Shown here one piece after another: positions 9,771 through 19,967 of a stretch of 64,000 nucleotides of DNA. The position numbers and the translations under genes were made by a program. The notes under the pieces are model-generated. The model searched no databases and was not told the origin of the DNA. It worked only from the letters and a program-made list of their open reading frames with translations. Origin of the DNA: Paulinella micropora (lineage: Eukaryota > Cercozoa > Imbricatea > Euglyphida > Paulinellidae); contig WBZZ01006900.1 in the NCBI GenBank assembly GCA_019918135.1, forward strand, positions 227,501-291,500, read 5' to 3'. Within the stretch, counting starts at the first letter, position 1. The number at the start of each line of letters is the position of its first letter.

Positions 9771-11975
9771 CTGCCAGGTCAATGGGACTCCTCTGATCCA
9801 CGCGTTTTTTAACCATCTTCGTAAGTTGACTGTCCATTTTCTGCACGGCCTCAGTGTGACTTTTCCACGTGTAACAGGCGATCGTGTGGACGGACTGTCT
9901 GGCACGGTGGTAGGCGTGCCTGTGGCAAACATTCCTGCCTTCAATCTCCGCAAGAGAGTCTTCCCGGGTTTTTCTTTTTCTTTGCATTTCTCCACTTGGT
10001 GTTACGCGGACGCTGTCTTGTCTGTGTGTGTCTGCTCAGACCAGTCTCGCGATGTGGACTTAAACCGACTGTTCCCGGGAAAGGCCAACGGTATGTATGT
10101 ATGTATGTATGTATGTATGTATGTATGTGTGTATGTATGCATGTATGTATGTATGTATGCATGTATGTATGTACCTATGTACCTATGTATGTATGTATGT
10201 ATGTAGGTATGTAGGTAGGTAGGTAGGTAGGTAGGTAGGTATGATGTATGTATGCATGTATGTATGTATGTATGTATGTATGTATGTTATGTCTGTATGT
10301 ATGTCTGTATGTATGTATGTATGTATGTATGCATGTATGCATGTATGCATGTATGCATGTATGTATGTCTGTCTGTCTGTCTGTATGCATGCATGTATGT
10401 ACGTATGTATGTATGTATGTATGTATGTATGTATGTATGCAGGCTCCACGGCCGAGAAGTACGCCTACTACTTCTTCACCAAGGTCCCCACTACTGCTGC
10501 TTTTGTTGGTTGTTGTTTCTTGTCGTCGTTGTAGTGATTGTTTTATTTTCTTCTTGTTATGTTGTCTCGGTGTGGCCATTTAAGCAGTTATTATTTCCGT
10601 CCTGTAAGATACCATCTTAATGCTGAAGTTTGTTCTATATTTGCCCCGGCTTCATAGCAGAAACATAACAAACATCTGTTCTTTGTTATGATAATATACC
10701 AGCAGCATGTTTATACTTAGACTTTGTTGTTGTTACTATTGTTGCTTCATTCTAAGCTCTGCATTTCGATGGCACATCCTTTACAGTTCTACCTCTCTTT
10801 CTTGTTGAAGTGATTTACAGTTCTACCTCTCTTTTTTGTTGGATTGATAAACAAACCAATTGAGAACCTGGGAAAACGAGAGCTCCTAAACATCTGTTGT
10901 TTTGGCAGATTGTAGTCAAGTTCGATTACCTGCTGGATTTACACACTGCGTGTAACGGAAACCTCAATTGCTCTTACGTGCGGGCTGATCTGTCTGACCC
11001 TCGTATTGAGAACATGGCGAAAACGGTGAATGGGGACCTTATTCTGCACAGCAAAGGACCCACAGGCGGTATGTACGTATGTGTGTATGTTGTATGTGTA
11101 TGTGATGTATGTATGTATGTATGTATGTATGTATGTATGTATGTATGTATGTATGTATGTACGTACGTATCTATGTATGTGTGTATGTGTGTATGTGATG
11201 TATGTGATGTATGTATGTATGTAGGAGCGCAGGAGCAGGGTGCCACGAGTTTGAGAGACGCTGCAACAAATGCCGGTCGTGGCCGACTTTGTGCATTCAG
11301 GGCAAATATTTGAGTTTTGCGTGAAAATGCAGGAATTCCTTCGGTTTGTCTGGAGATCGGGGAGCCGAATGAAGTAGATCCTAACATGATCGGAAAAGTC
11401 TACGCAGGCCTGTACCGACTGCTGCTCGAGCTCAAGCTGGACACGCGAGACCTGCGCTTTGAAAAGGGTGAGAGCTTCATCATGTGCTCTGTTGGAATAT
11501 CGCAGATAGTCAAAGGTTAACTCTCCTGATTGTGTTTTATTTTTCTCTGTTGTCAGAAAACAATAAGCTGTTATTGGAGAGCAAGAAGAAAGCAATGGTT
11601 TGTCGGCGAAGCTACTGGCTGTTCACAGACCACGGTGGCTTGCTGACCGTGCACACAAAGCTTCTGCAGCGAGTCAAGAAGGGCGATCATGTTGCCACTG
11701 TCACCAACCTGTTCGGCTTCGTGCTGCAAAAGCTGGTGGCACCGGAAGACGGGGTAGTGATAGGGCAGAGTCAGAACCCGGTGCAGGACCCGGGGGGCCG
11801 TATTCTGCACTTGGGCGTGGTGACTCCCCACGAGGACTGGCTCCCCGCGCAGCCGCTGCAGCAGCGCGCCGCAGTCAACAACAGCGCCAATCTGCCTGAG
11901 CAAGCCACCAGCCCAGTCGGCAAGTCCGCTGTGCCGCGCAACGTGGCCAGCCCGACTAGCAAGCTTCAGTCCTAG
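8193..11975 (+). CDS. Aspartoacylase / succinylglutamate desuccinylase (AstE/AspA) family zinc hydrolase, ten exons
   Basis: Ten exons fit in phase: 8193-8259, 9149-9216, 9778-9820, 9878-9967, 10040-10090, 10443-10483, 10909-11068, 11225-11275, 11333-11467 and 11557-11975 (stop TAG), giving about 374 residues, a usual family length. The family hydrolyses an N-acyl bond of an acylated amino acid, using zinc. Visible motifs in order: KVTDFWVKLTEA strand; GTKPGPVV; zinc ligands in VHGEE; NGTPLIHAF; GTVVGVPVANIPAF; VDLNRLFPG (substrate Arg); FDYLLDLHTA (third zinc ligand His); GIPSVCLEIGEP (catalytic Glu); then the C-terminal beta domain ending ILHLGVVTPHEDWLP. All key residues are present and no stop interrupts the model. 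The true start is uncertain: 8193 follows a CAG, but an ATG at 8124 is also in frame. Substrate cannot be read from sequence. Most introns are repeats or SINEs. Confidence 0.82.
8333..8430. repeat. GATA microsatellite, intron 1 of the hydrolase gene
   Basis: A nearly pure GATA array. A second one lies at about 8933-8992 in the same intron, and the two frame a copy of repeat R1. Confidence 0.9.
8490..8881. repeat. Dispersed repeat R1, copy 2 (longest)
   Basis: Positions 8490-8777 match 1181-1466, and the distal part (8827-8881) matches 831-884. The unit is thus at least about 390 bp and sits between GATA arrays in both places. No coding capacity is recognised. Confidence 0.75.
9005..9087. repeat. 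Two tandem copies of a ~41-bp AT-rich unit
   Basis: The unit contains TATGTAATAATAATAAAAAC and ATTAATGAATAAAGTAAAA. It occurs twice back to back, near the end of intron 1 of the hydrolase gene. Confidence 0.85.
9217..9450. repeat. GAT/GGT microsatellite with partial exon-2 duplicate
   Basis: Intron 2 starts with GATGAT arrays. Around 9262-9303 a near-copy of the exon-2 end (GGTGGCTGCTGTGCACGGCG) recurs, encoding the same AAVHGE residues. GAT and GGT arrays follow. The duplicate has no obvious acceptor of its own. Confidence 0.75.
9454..9720 (+). mobile_element. tRNA-derived SINE, copy 4 (intron 2 of hydrolase)
   Basis: Full-length copy with boxes A and B. It carries a tandem duplication of a ~35-bp module (CCAGTATTTTCATTGAACAT...) and ends GAGAAGCACT followed by (ATT)n. 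The intron acceptor CAG at 9775-9777 follows directly after the ATT tail. Confidence 0.88.
10091..10442. repeat. (TATG)n array forming an entire intron
   Basis: The intron after VDLNRLFPGKANG consists almost wholly of GTAT units with some GTAG, GTCT and GCAT variants. The donor GTATGT is itself the first repeat unit, and the acceptor is the final ATGCAG. Confidence 0.9.
11069..11224. repeat. (TATG)n array forming a second intron
   Basis: Again the donor GTATGT merges into a GTAT array, and the intron ends ATGTAG. It lies between the exons encoding ...HSKGPTGG and AQEQGATSLRD. Confidence 0.9.
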
Positions 11976-12543
11976 ATGCCACCAACGGTAGCCTCGTTTG
12001 CTTGTTGCAAACTGGCATAACGGGCACCAGTCAGCACCGCGGCCGTCGGAGCGCTATAGAAAGCCAAACAGTGACTTGAGGCTCACGGCTGACACGCACG
12101 ACGGCATGCACGCTGCCGGGGCCAAGGACGTCCTACTGCTCCCTTCGCACTTGCAATCCCAACCCCTCTGCTCCCCTTCCCCCCCCCCCCCCCCCCCCCC
12201 CCTCCCCCCCCCCTTTTGCACTTCCCACCAAAACTTCCATCCCATAATACAAGATTGACACACGGTTGGTCGTTGCCACTGTATTAGAGGTGAAAGGATC
12301 ATATAAAGTGTTATTACTGTAGCAGGTAAGAAAAGAAATTGAGCTTCACTGAATGAAAGCTATAAATAGAGTCGTTTCTGGCTAATATGAGTGGCTAAGA
12401 ACGTATTCACCGATGTATATGTGAAAATGAGTGTGACTTGAATTCCATGATGGCATGGACATGTATTGTAGTAGTAATCATGATGTATTAAAGCATGGTT
12501 GACACTATTTTCCTTTCTTTCTTTCTTTCTTTCTTTTTTCTTT

Positions 12544-12577
<34 letters not shown>

Positions 12578-12590
12578 CCTAATAGACGTT

Positions 12591-12623
<33 letters not shown>

Positions 12624-12774
12624 TCTCTCTTTCTCTTTCTCAAGCTCTCTCTCTCTCTCTCTCAGGCTCTCTTTTTTTACGCAAACACTTTATTATTATT
12701 ATTATTACTATTATTATTATTACTATTATCATTATTACTATTATTATTATTACTATTATTACTATTACTATTAT
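11976..12774. other. 3' flank of hydrolase gene, then simple repeats
   Basis: It holds a poly-C tract (about 12180-12213), AT-rich unique sequence to about 12510, then T, TC and ATT tracts (12511-12774). No exon is supported. A poly(A) signal near 12486 (GTATTAAA) is possible but weak. Confidence 0.5.
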
Positions 12775-13040
12775 GGACACCGTGATAGCCCAGTGGTCAA
12801 GTTCTACCATCTGGGCCCTGTCGCCAGTTCGATTCCCGTCGGTGCCACCAGTATTTTCATTGAACATACCGGTCCGTCTGGACCAGTATTTTCATTGAAC
12901 ATACCGGTCCGTCTGGAAGTGTTGGAACTGCCCTTGCGGGGGTGTCATTACAGCCTATCGTCAATTCTTCGTACTCCCCTCACGGGTGAGACGATGGAGG
13001 CGCATGTGCAGAAATGCATCAGCCATTGACAGAGAAGCAC

Positions 13041-13041
<1 letters not shown>
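12775..13041 (+). mobile_element. tRNA-derived SINE, copy 5
   Basis: Nearly identical to copy 4, including the ~35-bp internal duplication. An ATT/ACT array precedes it and an ATT tail follows. Confidence 0.88.
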
Positions 13042-13080
<39 letters not shown>

Positions 13081-13306
13081 GCCCTGTCGCCAGTTCGATT
13101 CCCGTCGGTGCCACCAGTATTTTCATTGAACATACCGCTCCGTCTGGACCAGTATTTTCATTGAACATACCGGTCCGTCTGGAAGTGTTGGAACTGCCCT
13201 TGCGGGGGCGTCATTAGAGCTTATCGTCAATTCTTCGTACTCCCCTCACGGGTGAGACGATGGAGGCGCATGTGCAGAAATGCATCAGCCATTGACAGAG
13301 AAGCAC

Positions 13307-13307
<1 letters not shown>
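13081..13307 (+). mobile_element. SINE copy 6, 5'-truncated
   Basis: Begins inside the tRNA-like head at GCCCTGTCGCCAGTTCGATT, so box B remains but box A is lost. It keeps the internal duplication and an ATT tail. Confidence 0.85.
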
Positions 13308-13358
<51 letters not shown>

Positions 13359-13590
13359 GGACACCGTGATAGCCCAGTGGTCAAGTTATACCATCTGGGC
13401 CCTGTCGCCAGTTCGATTCCCGTCGGTGCCACCAGTATTTTCATTGAACATACCGGTCCGCCTGGAAGTGTTGGAACTGCCCGTGCGAGGGTGTCATTAG
13501 AGCCTATCGTCAATACTTCGTACTCCCCTCACGGGTGAGACGATGGAGGCGCATGTGCAGATTTGCATCAGCCATTGACAGAGAAGCACT
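13359..13590 (+). mobile_element. tRNA-derived SINE, copy 7
   Basis: Complete copy with a single middle module (no duplication), similar in layout to copy 1. Copies 5, 6 and 7 lie head to tail, separated only by ATT arrays. Confidence 0.88.
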
Positions 13591-13950
13591 ATTATTATTA
13601 TTGTTATTATTATATTATTGTTGTTATTTTATTTTTTACGCAAACACTGTTTTCAAGTTAATAAAATACTTGCCGCTAGTATCATAAGTGAATAAGCGGG
13701 AATTTGAAGAGGGAAAAGTGCTTGCGTAAACTGAAAAGAAAAAATAGTATGACAAAGAGATATTAATTAATAAAAAAAAGCGGCAAAAAAGTGAAACGGA
13801 GCGTAATTTTTTTTTTTTTTAAATTTAAAAAAAATTTAAGATTCCAAGTGACTGGTGAAAAAAAAAAAAAAAACTTTTGACAAAAAATTAAATTATTCAC
13901 TTGGAATCATTGAAAATCATGAGTCCAAAGAGGGAGAAATAAAGATAATT
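13591..13950. other. AT-rich spacer, no gene seen
   Basis: AT-rich with A and T homopolymers (about 13808-13820 and 13857-13873). Nothing recognisable. Confidence 0.5.
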
Positions 13951-14505
13951 CGTTGGATGATCAACTTAATTACGTGTACCGTTAGTAATTGCTTTTATAA
14001 GTGGCCCGGGAAGTATTTTATTCATATAGTCGGATACTACAACCGTAGTTCTAGTCAATAAGTGTAAAGGACGTAAGTAACGGACTTCATTGGCATCCAG
14101 AATTGGACCGTGACAATAATCATTTGGTAATAATTACAGTTACGCCGACTGCGGATTTTTATTCAGTTTCGTTACACACGACGCTGACTGTCTCTAGGTT
14201 GTCAGTTCTGCGGCTATTCTACTTAGTTAGTCCTGGCAGTGCGGATTAAAGTGTGTCGATTCGGAGCGTCGCGACTTCTAACGGAGTCTCTCAGACCGGA
14301 GTGTATTAAGATACTAGTAGGTCCGTGACGGAGTGATCGGGTAATTACCCAATCAACTGTTATGAGCCGCTGGGAAAGCGATTTTCGGTATAATTCAATG
14401 ATGCTGATGCAAGTAGCCTACTGAGTCCTGAGTCTAATTTTCAACCCATAACTTCAGTTAAAACTGCCCAGTGACCACATCTGCTACAAAAGGTTCGGGT
14501 CAACA
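13951..14505 (+). mobile_element. Truncated plus-strand copia: 5' LTR, primer site and Gag start
   Basis: 13951-14358 is recognisable as the reverse complement of the copia-2 LTR family (starts CGTTGG, ends near GGTAATTACCCAATCAAC). TTATGAGCCGCTGGG follows, matching the copia-2 primer-site region. The frame from the ATG at 14362 (MSRWESDFRYNS) parallels the copia-2 Gag start (MSRWGNEFRHHA). The element is cut off at 14505 by copia-1, and no continuation is visible beyond copia-1. Confidence 0.7.
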
Positions 14506-14779
14506 CTTTAGGAAGCTACCCATCGTGGAACCTTTGCCGACCCCTTTCAGGATCTATCCTGGCTACCTAGCAGACTATCACGCAGTATGGAAACGCACTT
14601 TAATAACTTGTATAAATAAAAGAACTGACTCAGGCTTCGACTTCCACGTCACAAACTGACTAACTTAGGTACTGGTCTGTCGCACTTTCAGTTAACATGG
14701 GTATTAATGACTGTCCGTCCTATTGACAAATCAACTATCCAAGTAACGGTGAATTAAATTGAAATAGCTACGACTAACG
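14506..14779 (-). repeat. Copia-1 3' LTR
   Basis: About 274 bp that match 21889-22147, with a few indels. In element orientation it begins CGTTAGTCG and ends CCTAAAG. Confidence 0.85.
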
Positions 14780-15210
14780 CTCCCCCTTAGTTATTTGTCA
14801 ATATCATAACTACTGTCACAAGTGTCTTATCGTTCTTAAGCAAATGAAAAATTTGCGAGCGCTTCCCGTAAGGGGTATCAAAAGTCACGAAAAATTATAT
14901 ATATAAATATAGTATAGGTGCGAGGAAACAAGTGGAAAGAAAGAAAAGCGATCTGTATGCGATAAAATGAAGTTGTCCCACGTCCTTCGCCACCGGCCAC
15001 CGAAAATGTCTGGTGATCCCGCCACCGGCCACCCCGTGTCCCGAAACGTCACGGCACTCACGCCCCAGCGGCCACGATCCCACGGTCCGATTGCCAGCGG
15101 CCTCGAACCTACGATCCAATCGCCAACGCGCGTCCAGCTCAACACCTATAGAAATATCACTCGCACGGCAAGGAGAAACAAAACACAAAACAAAGGTGAA
15201 ACACCCATAA
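14780..15210 (-). other. Copia-1 3' untranslated region
   Basis: Lies between the RNase H stop and the 3' LTR. It contains the purine tract beside the LTR and a 19-base motif (GAGCGCTTCCCGTAAGGGG, 14857-14875) that recurs at 31742-31760. Confidence 0.6.
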
Positions 15211-16057
15211 TCATTCCGGGGTACCCGGAATGTCAACCGTAAATTTGTTGAGCAAATAATGAAACTGCTCGCGCGGTAACGGTTTTGTAAGTAGATCACC
15301 TATCTGCTTTTTAGTTCCTACCTTTATAAACTTAATCTCTCCATCTCTCTGAAGGTGATGAATGAAGTGTAATTCGAGGCAAATGTTTGGTGCGGGGTCC
15401 GGATAATCCTCTCTCACCCGCGAGAATTGTTTGCGAGTTATCCTCGAAAATTTCAACTGTACCTTTTTGCGGAATTCCGAGTTCCTGTCTGACATGACCT
15501 ATTGCTAGTCCTTCTCTTATGCAGTCAACAGCAGCGTAAATTTCCGCGTCATTTGAACTAAGAGCTATTCTACTTTGTCTTTTTGAAAGCCATCCTATCG
15601 GGTCTCCTCCCCACAAGATTATATAACCCGTGCGAGACTTACCCGTTTTTAAACAGACTTTATGAGCGGCATCAGGCCACAACGTGACCTTAGGGTAGGT
15701 CATACCCTCTTGAACGGATTTTGGCCCGTGAAACGCTAAACCGCGAAAAGACTTGATTAAATAGCGTATAATTCTGCCTAACATAGCATAAGTTACTCCT
15801 TTATCTATGGTTTGCATGACGCTTGCAGCGTTAAGAGCTTGTTCGATATCTGGTCTTGTCATTTTGGCTAAATAAAGCAAACTGCCTACTATACTCGGAA
15901 TAGACATTCTACGCAAAGCAGCATCTTCCGACATTGCTTCCGGTGTTTGGTCTACCGCAGGGGTACTGACCGGACAAGAATTTGTGTATCCTGTCTCACG
16001 TAAAATTTGCAACTGGTACTTTCTCTGGTGCAAAGCGATTCTGCCTTTCTCATGCAC
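15211..16057 (-). pseudogene. Copia-1 RT thumb and RNase H
   Basis: Two overlapping frames (15332-16057 and 15211-15495) together form the C-terminal Pol. Seen: HQRKYQLQILRETGYTN, SLLYLAKMTRPDIEQALNAA, the RNase H sites around WPDAAH and SNDAEIYAAVDCIREGLAIG, then the element end LTKPLPREQFHYLLNKF. The family cleaves the RNA of RNA-DNA hybrids during reverse transcription. A frameshift near 15400 separates the last part. Confidence 0.8.
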
Positions 16058-16089
16058 TATCTCTATACCTTTGAATTCTTTTGCGACTC

Positions 16090-16833
16090 CTAGCCTTTTA
16101 GTGGGTAGTACCGTTCTAACGCAGACGCGAATTTATCATAAGCTTCTTTGCTAGGTGCGGAAAGTATCAAATCATCCACGTTAAATACTCCCATTATAGC
16201 TTCTTTTATAGGCTTGTCTTTCTCTACGAACATGCATAAGTCGGAGTCTAACAACCTAAATCCTAGCTTTACTAATTTAGGGGCTAGTATGTCATACCAT
16301 CTTCTACCTGCCTGGGGCGCACCATACAACGCTCCATCAACACGCAATATCATCCCCTCTTTGCCCTCTCTATCCATTGCATCAGGTGGGTAGGCAAATA
16401 CCGGATCTTGCATGCGGGCATTTAAGTAAGCATTTTTGAAATCGATTTCGTAAAGCTTATTACCATGCCAGGCAGTTAGTTTGGCAAGCATGAGCAGTGA
16501 GCGATGTGAGGCGCAAGGAACAAACAATTGGTCAGGGTTAAAACTAACTCCTGGCTCTAACATGTCTCCTCTTAAAGCTAATCTAGACTTAACAAACTTC
16601 CTTCCGTTCTCGTCTATATTTACTTTGTGAACCCATGTGAGCCTAACTATTTTGCTAACACCAGCCTTTTTGGCTTCGCTATAGTTCACCCATGTGTATG
16701 TCTTAAAGTCCTTAAGAGCTTGTATCTCTTTCTTCATGCCCTCTAATAACTCTTTCGCTGTCAATCCCTGCTCTGCTATCTCTTTAGGCACACGAATGTT
16801 AAAATAAAGCAAAAGCTCATTTGGTTCATTCAT
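16090..16833 (-). pseudogene. Copia-1 reverse transcriptase
   Basis: The 247-residue frame shows the copia RT order: YTWVNYSEAKK, RLTWVHKVNIDENGRKFVKS, RLALRGDMLEPGV, the first catalytic Asp in YEIDFKNAYLNARM, ALYGAPQAGRRWYDILAPKL, and the active site FNVDDLI (family: xxDD). The D-D pair is intact. The frame is shifted relative to RNase H at about 16060-16090. Confidence 0.88.
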
Positions 16834-16889
16834 GCATCTGTCATATTAACATAACATAGCACTCTCCAACTCTCCAGCAGGCAATACGG

Positions 16890-17125
16890 ACTCTCCCTCA
16901 CTTACCTTGTACTTATTGATCTCAGATTCTAGCATCTTCTCTAGTCTGTCCTCAAATTGAACAAAGTGAGATGGCTTAGGTTGTTTTCTACTTTTAACCT
17001 CTCTTTGGGGGCACACTTCTTCTTCACTATGCCTGTGCGCACTTTACTCTCCCAGCCCTCTCCGTATGTCTTCTCTGCCCAGTCATCTCCCCACTCTCTT
17101 GCAAGAACTCTCACTCTCACTCCCT
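16890..17125 (-). pseudogene. Copia-1 FDDG-type module between integrase and RT (frameshifted)
   Basis: In broken frames the minus strand reads WGDDWAEKTYGEGWESKVRT, then a KKKC/LKV segment, then HFVQFEDRLEKMLESEINKY. The same pattern occurs intact in copia-2 and copia-3. The beta-rich shape resembles small Tudor or chromo-type barrels; this is inference. At least one frameshift lies between the halves. Confidence 0.5.
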
Positions 17126-17247
17126 CTAGTTCCTGAACCTCAACTACTTTTTCTTTCGTTTTAGTTCACTATGCGGTCGTGATGGTGGTTGTTGTGCTTG
17201 TGGTGGTTGTTGTTGCGCCTGTCGTCTTATTCGTTTTCCTTCTTGAA

Positions 17248-18600
17248 CTATGTTTGCTTCTGTGATCTTGTCACTCTGCTCCCATGTTCTTCCTTTATTA
17301 GGCTGCTCACTCTCATCATATGCTCTCTCTCATGTTGTGCTTGAGGGTCAGATACATATGTGAGTGCGTGTGCATGTCCTAGTCCTGTGTTGGTTGTCTG
17401 TGGGGTTGTGTCGGTGGGATGGGGTGCAGCTGTCGGTGTGGTGTCGATGTCCTGTGTTGAAAAGCTATCTTGTGTTTGTTTGTGTTTGTGATCTATGCTG
17501 ACTCCCCCTGTGTCCCTTCCATACTCCCCCTGTCCTTGTTGACTATCTGACTGACTAACATCATCAACATGGTCATATGTGTCGTCATCGTCATGAGTCT
17601 GTGTCGTGTCCTCTTGTGTGTGGGTGGTGGTGACTGTGGTGGTGGTGGGTGTGGAGTGTGTTTGTTCAACATCGACATCCTTACTCTCGCTCTCCCCCTC
17701 AGCTACATCCTCATCCCACTTGACTGTTCTCTTTGGATGTGCTTCCTTCCCTATCACGTACGGGTTAAACCGCACGTTTCTAACTCCTGCTATCACTTTT
17801 CTACCGTCCCACACTCTATATAACTCTCTAAATAAGTCATACCCTACTAGCATAACTTTCTTTCCTCTAAACTGTCCCTTTCTACCTTTGCCTGTATACA
17901 TTACCCCCATGCAACCTATCGGTCTAAGGTGTCTTAAAACGGTTTCCTTCCCAACAACTGCTCAAATGGGGACATCCCCTTCCTAGGCCCTTGGGTGGCA
18001 GGCAAAATGTTATGTAGAGTGGTTGCCAAATGCTCCATCTCTGCCCAGAAAGAAATGGGCAGGTGGGCATGGTAACGCATGGCTCTTGCGGCCCCAGCCG
18101 TAATGTCATTTTCTTTTTCAGCGATAGGGTTGCCATCCTTGTCCCCCGTCGCTGAAGTTTTCCAAATAAACTGACTAGGCTTCCACCACTCAATCACTTC
18201 TTTCGGGACATCAAACTCCTGATCACATCTAATTTCTTGTACTTTGTTTCCTGTCTGTCTCTCATATAATGCTACCGCCCGGTGCTTAATGCAGTTAATA
18301 AATTCGTTCTTATGCGCAAAATAATAATCCTTAATAAACAACGAGTAATCGTCCGTAACCGAAAATTTGTGTCTCTTACCGTGTATTGACCGTGCTGACC
18401 ACGTTCCGGTGTCTATGTGTAATACTACTCCTGGCTTACTAGCTCTCTCTATCTTATTAACTTTAAACCTAGGCAACTGCTTCGCCTTACCTATCATACA
18501 AGATTCACAAATTTCTATTTTCTTCTCATCTCCTACTAGCTTTATGCCTAATCATTTGCCAGAGCTCTCATCTTCTTAATGCTACAGTGTCCACATGCAT
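17248..18600 (-). pseudogene. Copia-1 integrase with pre-integrase zinc region
   Basis: From 18600 down: an HHCC-like stretch (FHYACGHCSIKKMRALAN, then KIEICESCMIGKAK), then the rve core with Asp in LHIDTGTWSA, Asp in IRCDQEFDVPKEV, and Glu probably in AEKENDITAGAARAM, aligning with ERSQQTNGGPARAM of copia-3. Next come FWAEMEHLATTLHNILPA and, after a frameshift near 17920, the family C-terminal part (KVMLVGYDLFRELYRVWD). A Thr/His/Asp-rich linker follows. The family inserts the cDNA into chromosomes. Confidence 0.8.
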
Positions 18601-18735
18601 AATGGAACAATTCTATATCTGCCTTTCTAATCGCACCAGGCTTGCAGGGATAAGACGCATACAGCGTTACCTCCCCTGTTTTGCCCTCTGCCTGTCTACG
18701 CTCCTGTCTTTCTCTCCTGGGGTTTCCCTCCCCTT

Positions 18736-19863
18736 TTACCCCACCACACCCCTATTCTTATTCTGTGGGGGTTCATAACGCTCATTGATGTCTAATTGGG
18801 TGTCAAATTCATTGTCCCACCTATAAAGGAGGGTCGACAGGAGCCGGGTCGACATGAGCCTACCTCTGACAAGTACGTCTTTCTCCTCTAATCTTATGGG
18901 GTGTCTCAGTATGACCAACTGTCCATTTTGATGGATGATAGACCGGTGATGGGTATAATCCATCCTGCCGGTTGAAGCAATATTCACGGGTAACCTGGCG
19001 TCAAGGAGCATAGGCCTTGACACCGTAATTGGTCTGCCGTGTCCATTGATGCGCGTCACTCTCGCCGTCCCGTCCTGTCCTATCTCACGCTCTCCATTAC
19101 CTGTAATTAGCTTGACAGGGGGTACGGATTTGATGTCGTGTAATATTTCAGGGTTGCATGCAATGTCTCGGGACGACCCGCTATCCTGAACTATCGTGCT
19201 CTTTCTGTCTCGCCCCCCTTCCCCATCTAACACTAGTGCATAGTTCTGTTTGCTGTTCTTGTGTTGTGATGGTGCTGGTGGCTGTGAGGTGTTGCTGTTT
19301 TGGGTCTGTGTTGGTGGGGATAGTGTTGTGCGTGCTGCGTGTGCTATATACACTCCCTCTATCGCTCTCACCACATCTGTCAAGAACTCATCTATCACTA
19401 ACTTCCCTTCACTCACTCTCTTCACCTCACCACTGCTTTCTCTAATGCATGTTGTTGTGAGTTATTGAGCGAGGTGTGCTATGTCTTTGAAAGTGATGAT
19501 GGGTGGTGTGTTGGTGTGTGGTTGAGCTTGGGGTGTTGGACCTGGTTGCTGTGTTGGGGTTGCTGCCGTGCCTCCCCGCTGCTTCCTCTTGGCATCCCCG
19601 GTCAATACAGCAACACTGGGCAGTCCGGTAGATGCCGGACTCCCACTCGCATCGTGAGTCTCCTTCATATGCTTCCGTAAATATTTCCTAACATTCCCCT
19701 TTCGCGTAAATTGCAGAAATTCCGTGTCTACGTCATCATCGTCCATACATGCTGCCATAGCCATATCATGTCTGATTTCATCAGAGCATCTAGAGTCATT
19801 TTCATTGTCATATTCCTCTATCTCTTCTTCATCTTCTTCTTCCTCACTACTCTCTCTTTGCAT
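18736..19863 (-). pseudogene. Copia-1 protease region
   Basis: Frame 18736-19425 holds an aspartic-protease active site IVQDSGSSRDIAC (D-S-G), then VKLITGNGEREIGQDGT and INIASTGRMDYTHHRSI-like copia sequence. Upstream (19462-19863) is an acidic linker. The D-S-G triad is the normal copia form, cutting Gag-Pol. The two parts are in different frames. Confidence 0.72.
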
Positions 19864-19967
19864 TGGCGTGTCAGCTGTCTGCGTGACTTGTGCGGATGGT
19901 GCGGTGTAAGGTGTTTGTGCGGTGGAGGTGTGTTTTTGCGGTTGTGTCCCTAGACGCTTACTCTCCC

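Noticed and set aside
10175-10583. Tyr/Cys/Met/Val open frames
   Set aside because: They are the TATG array that forms an intron.
14967-15299. ORFs on both strands beside copia-1 RNase H
   Set aside because: They fall in the element's 3' untranslated region, with no family features.
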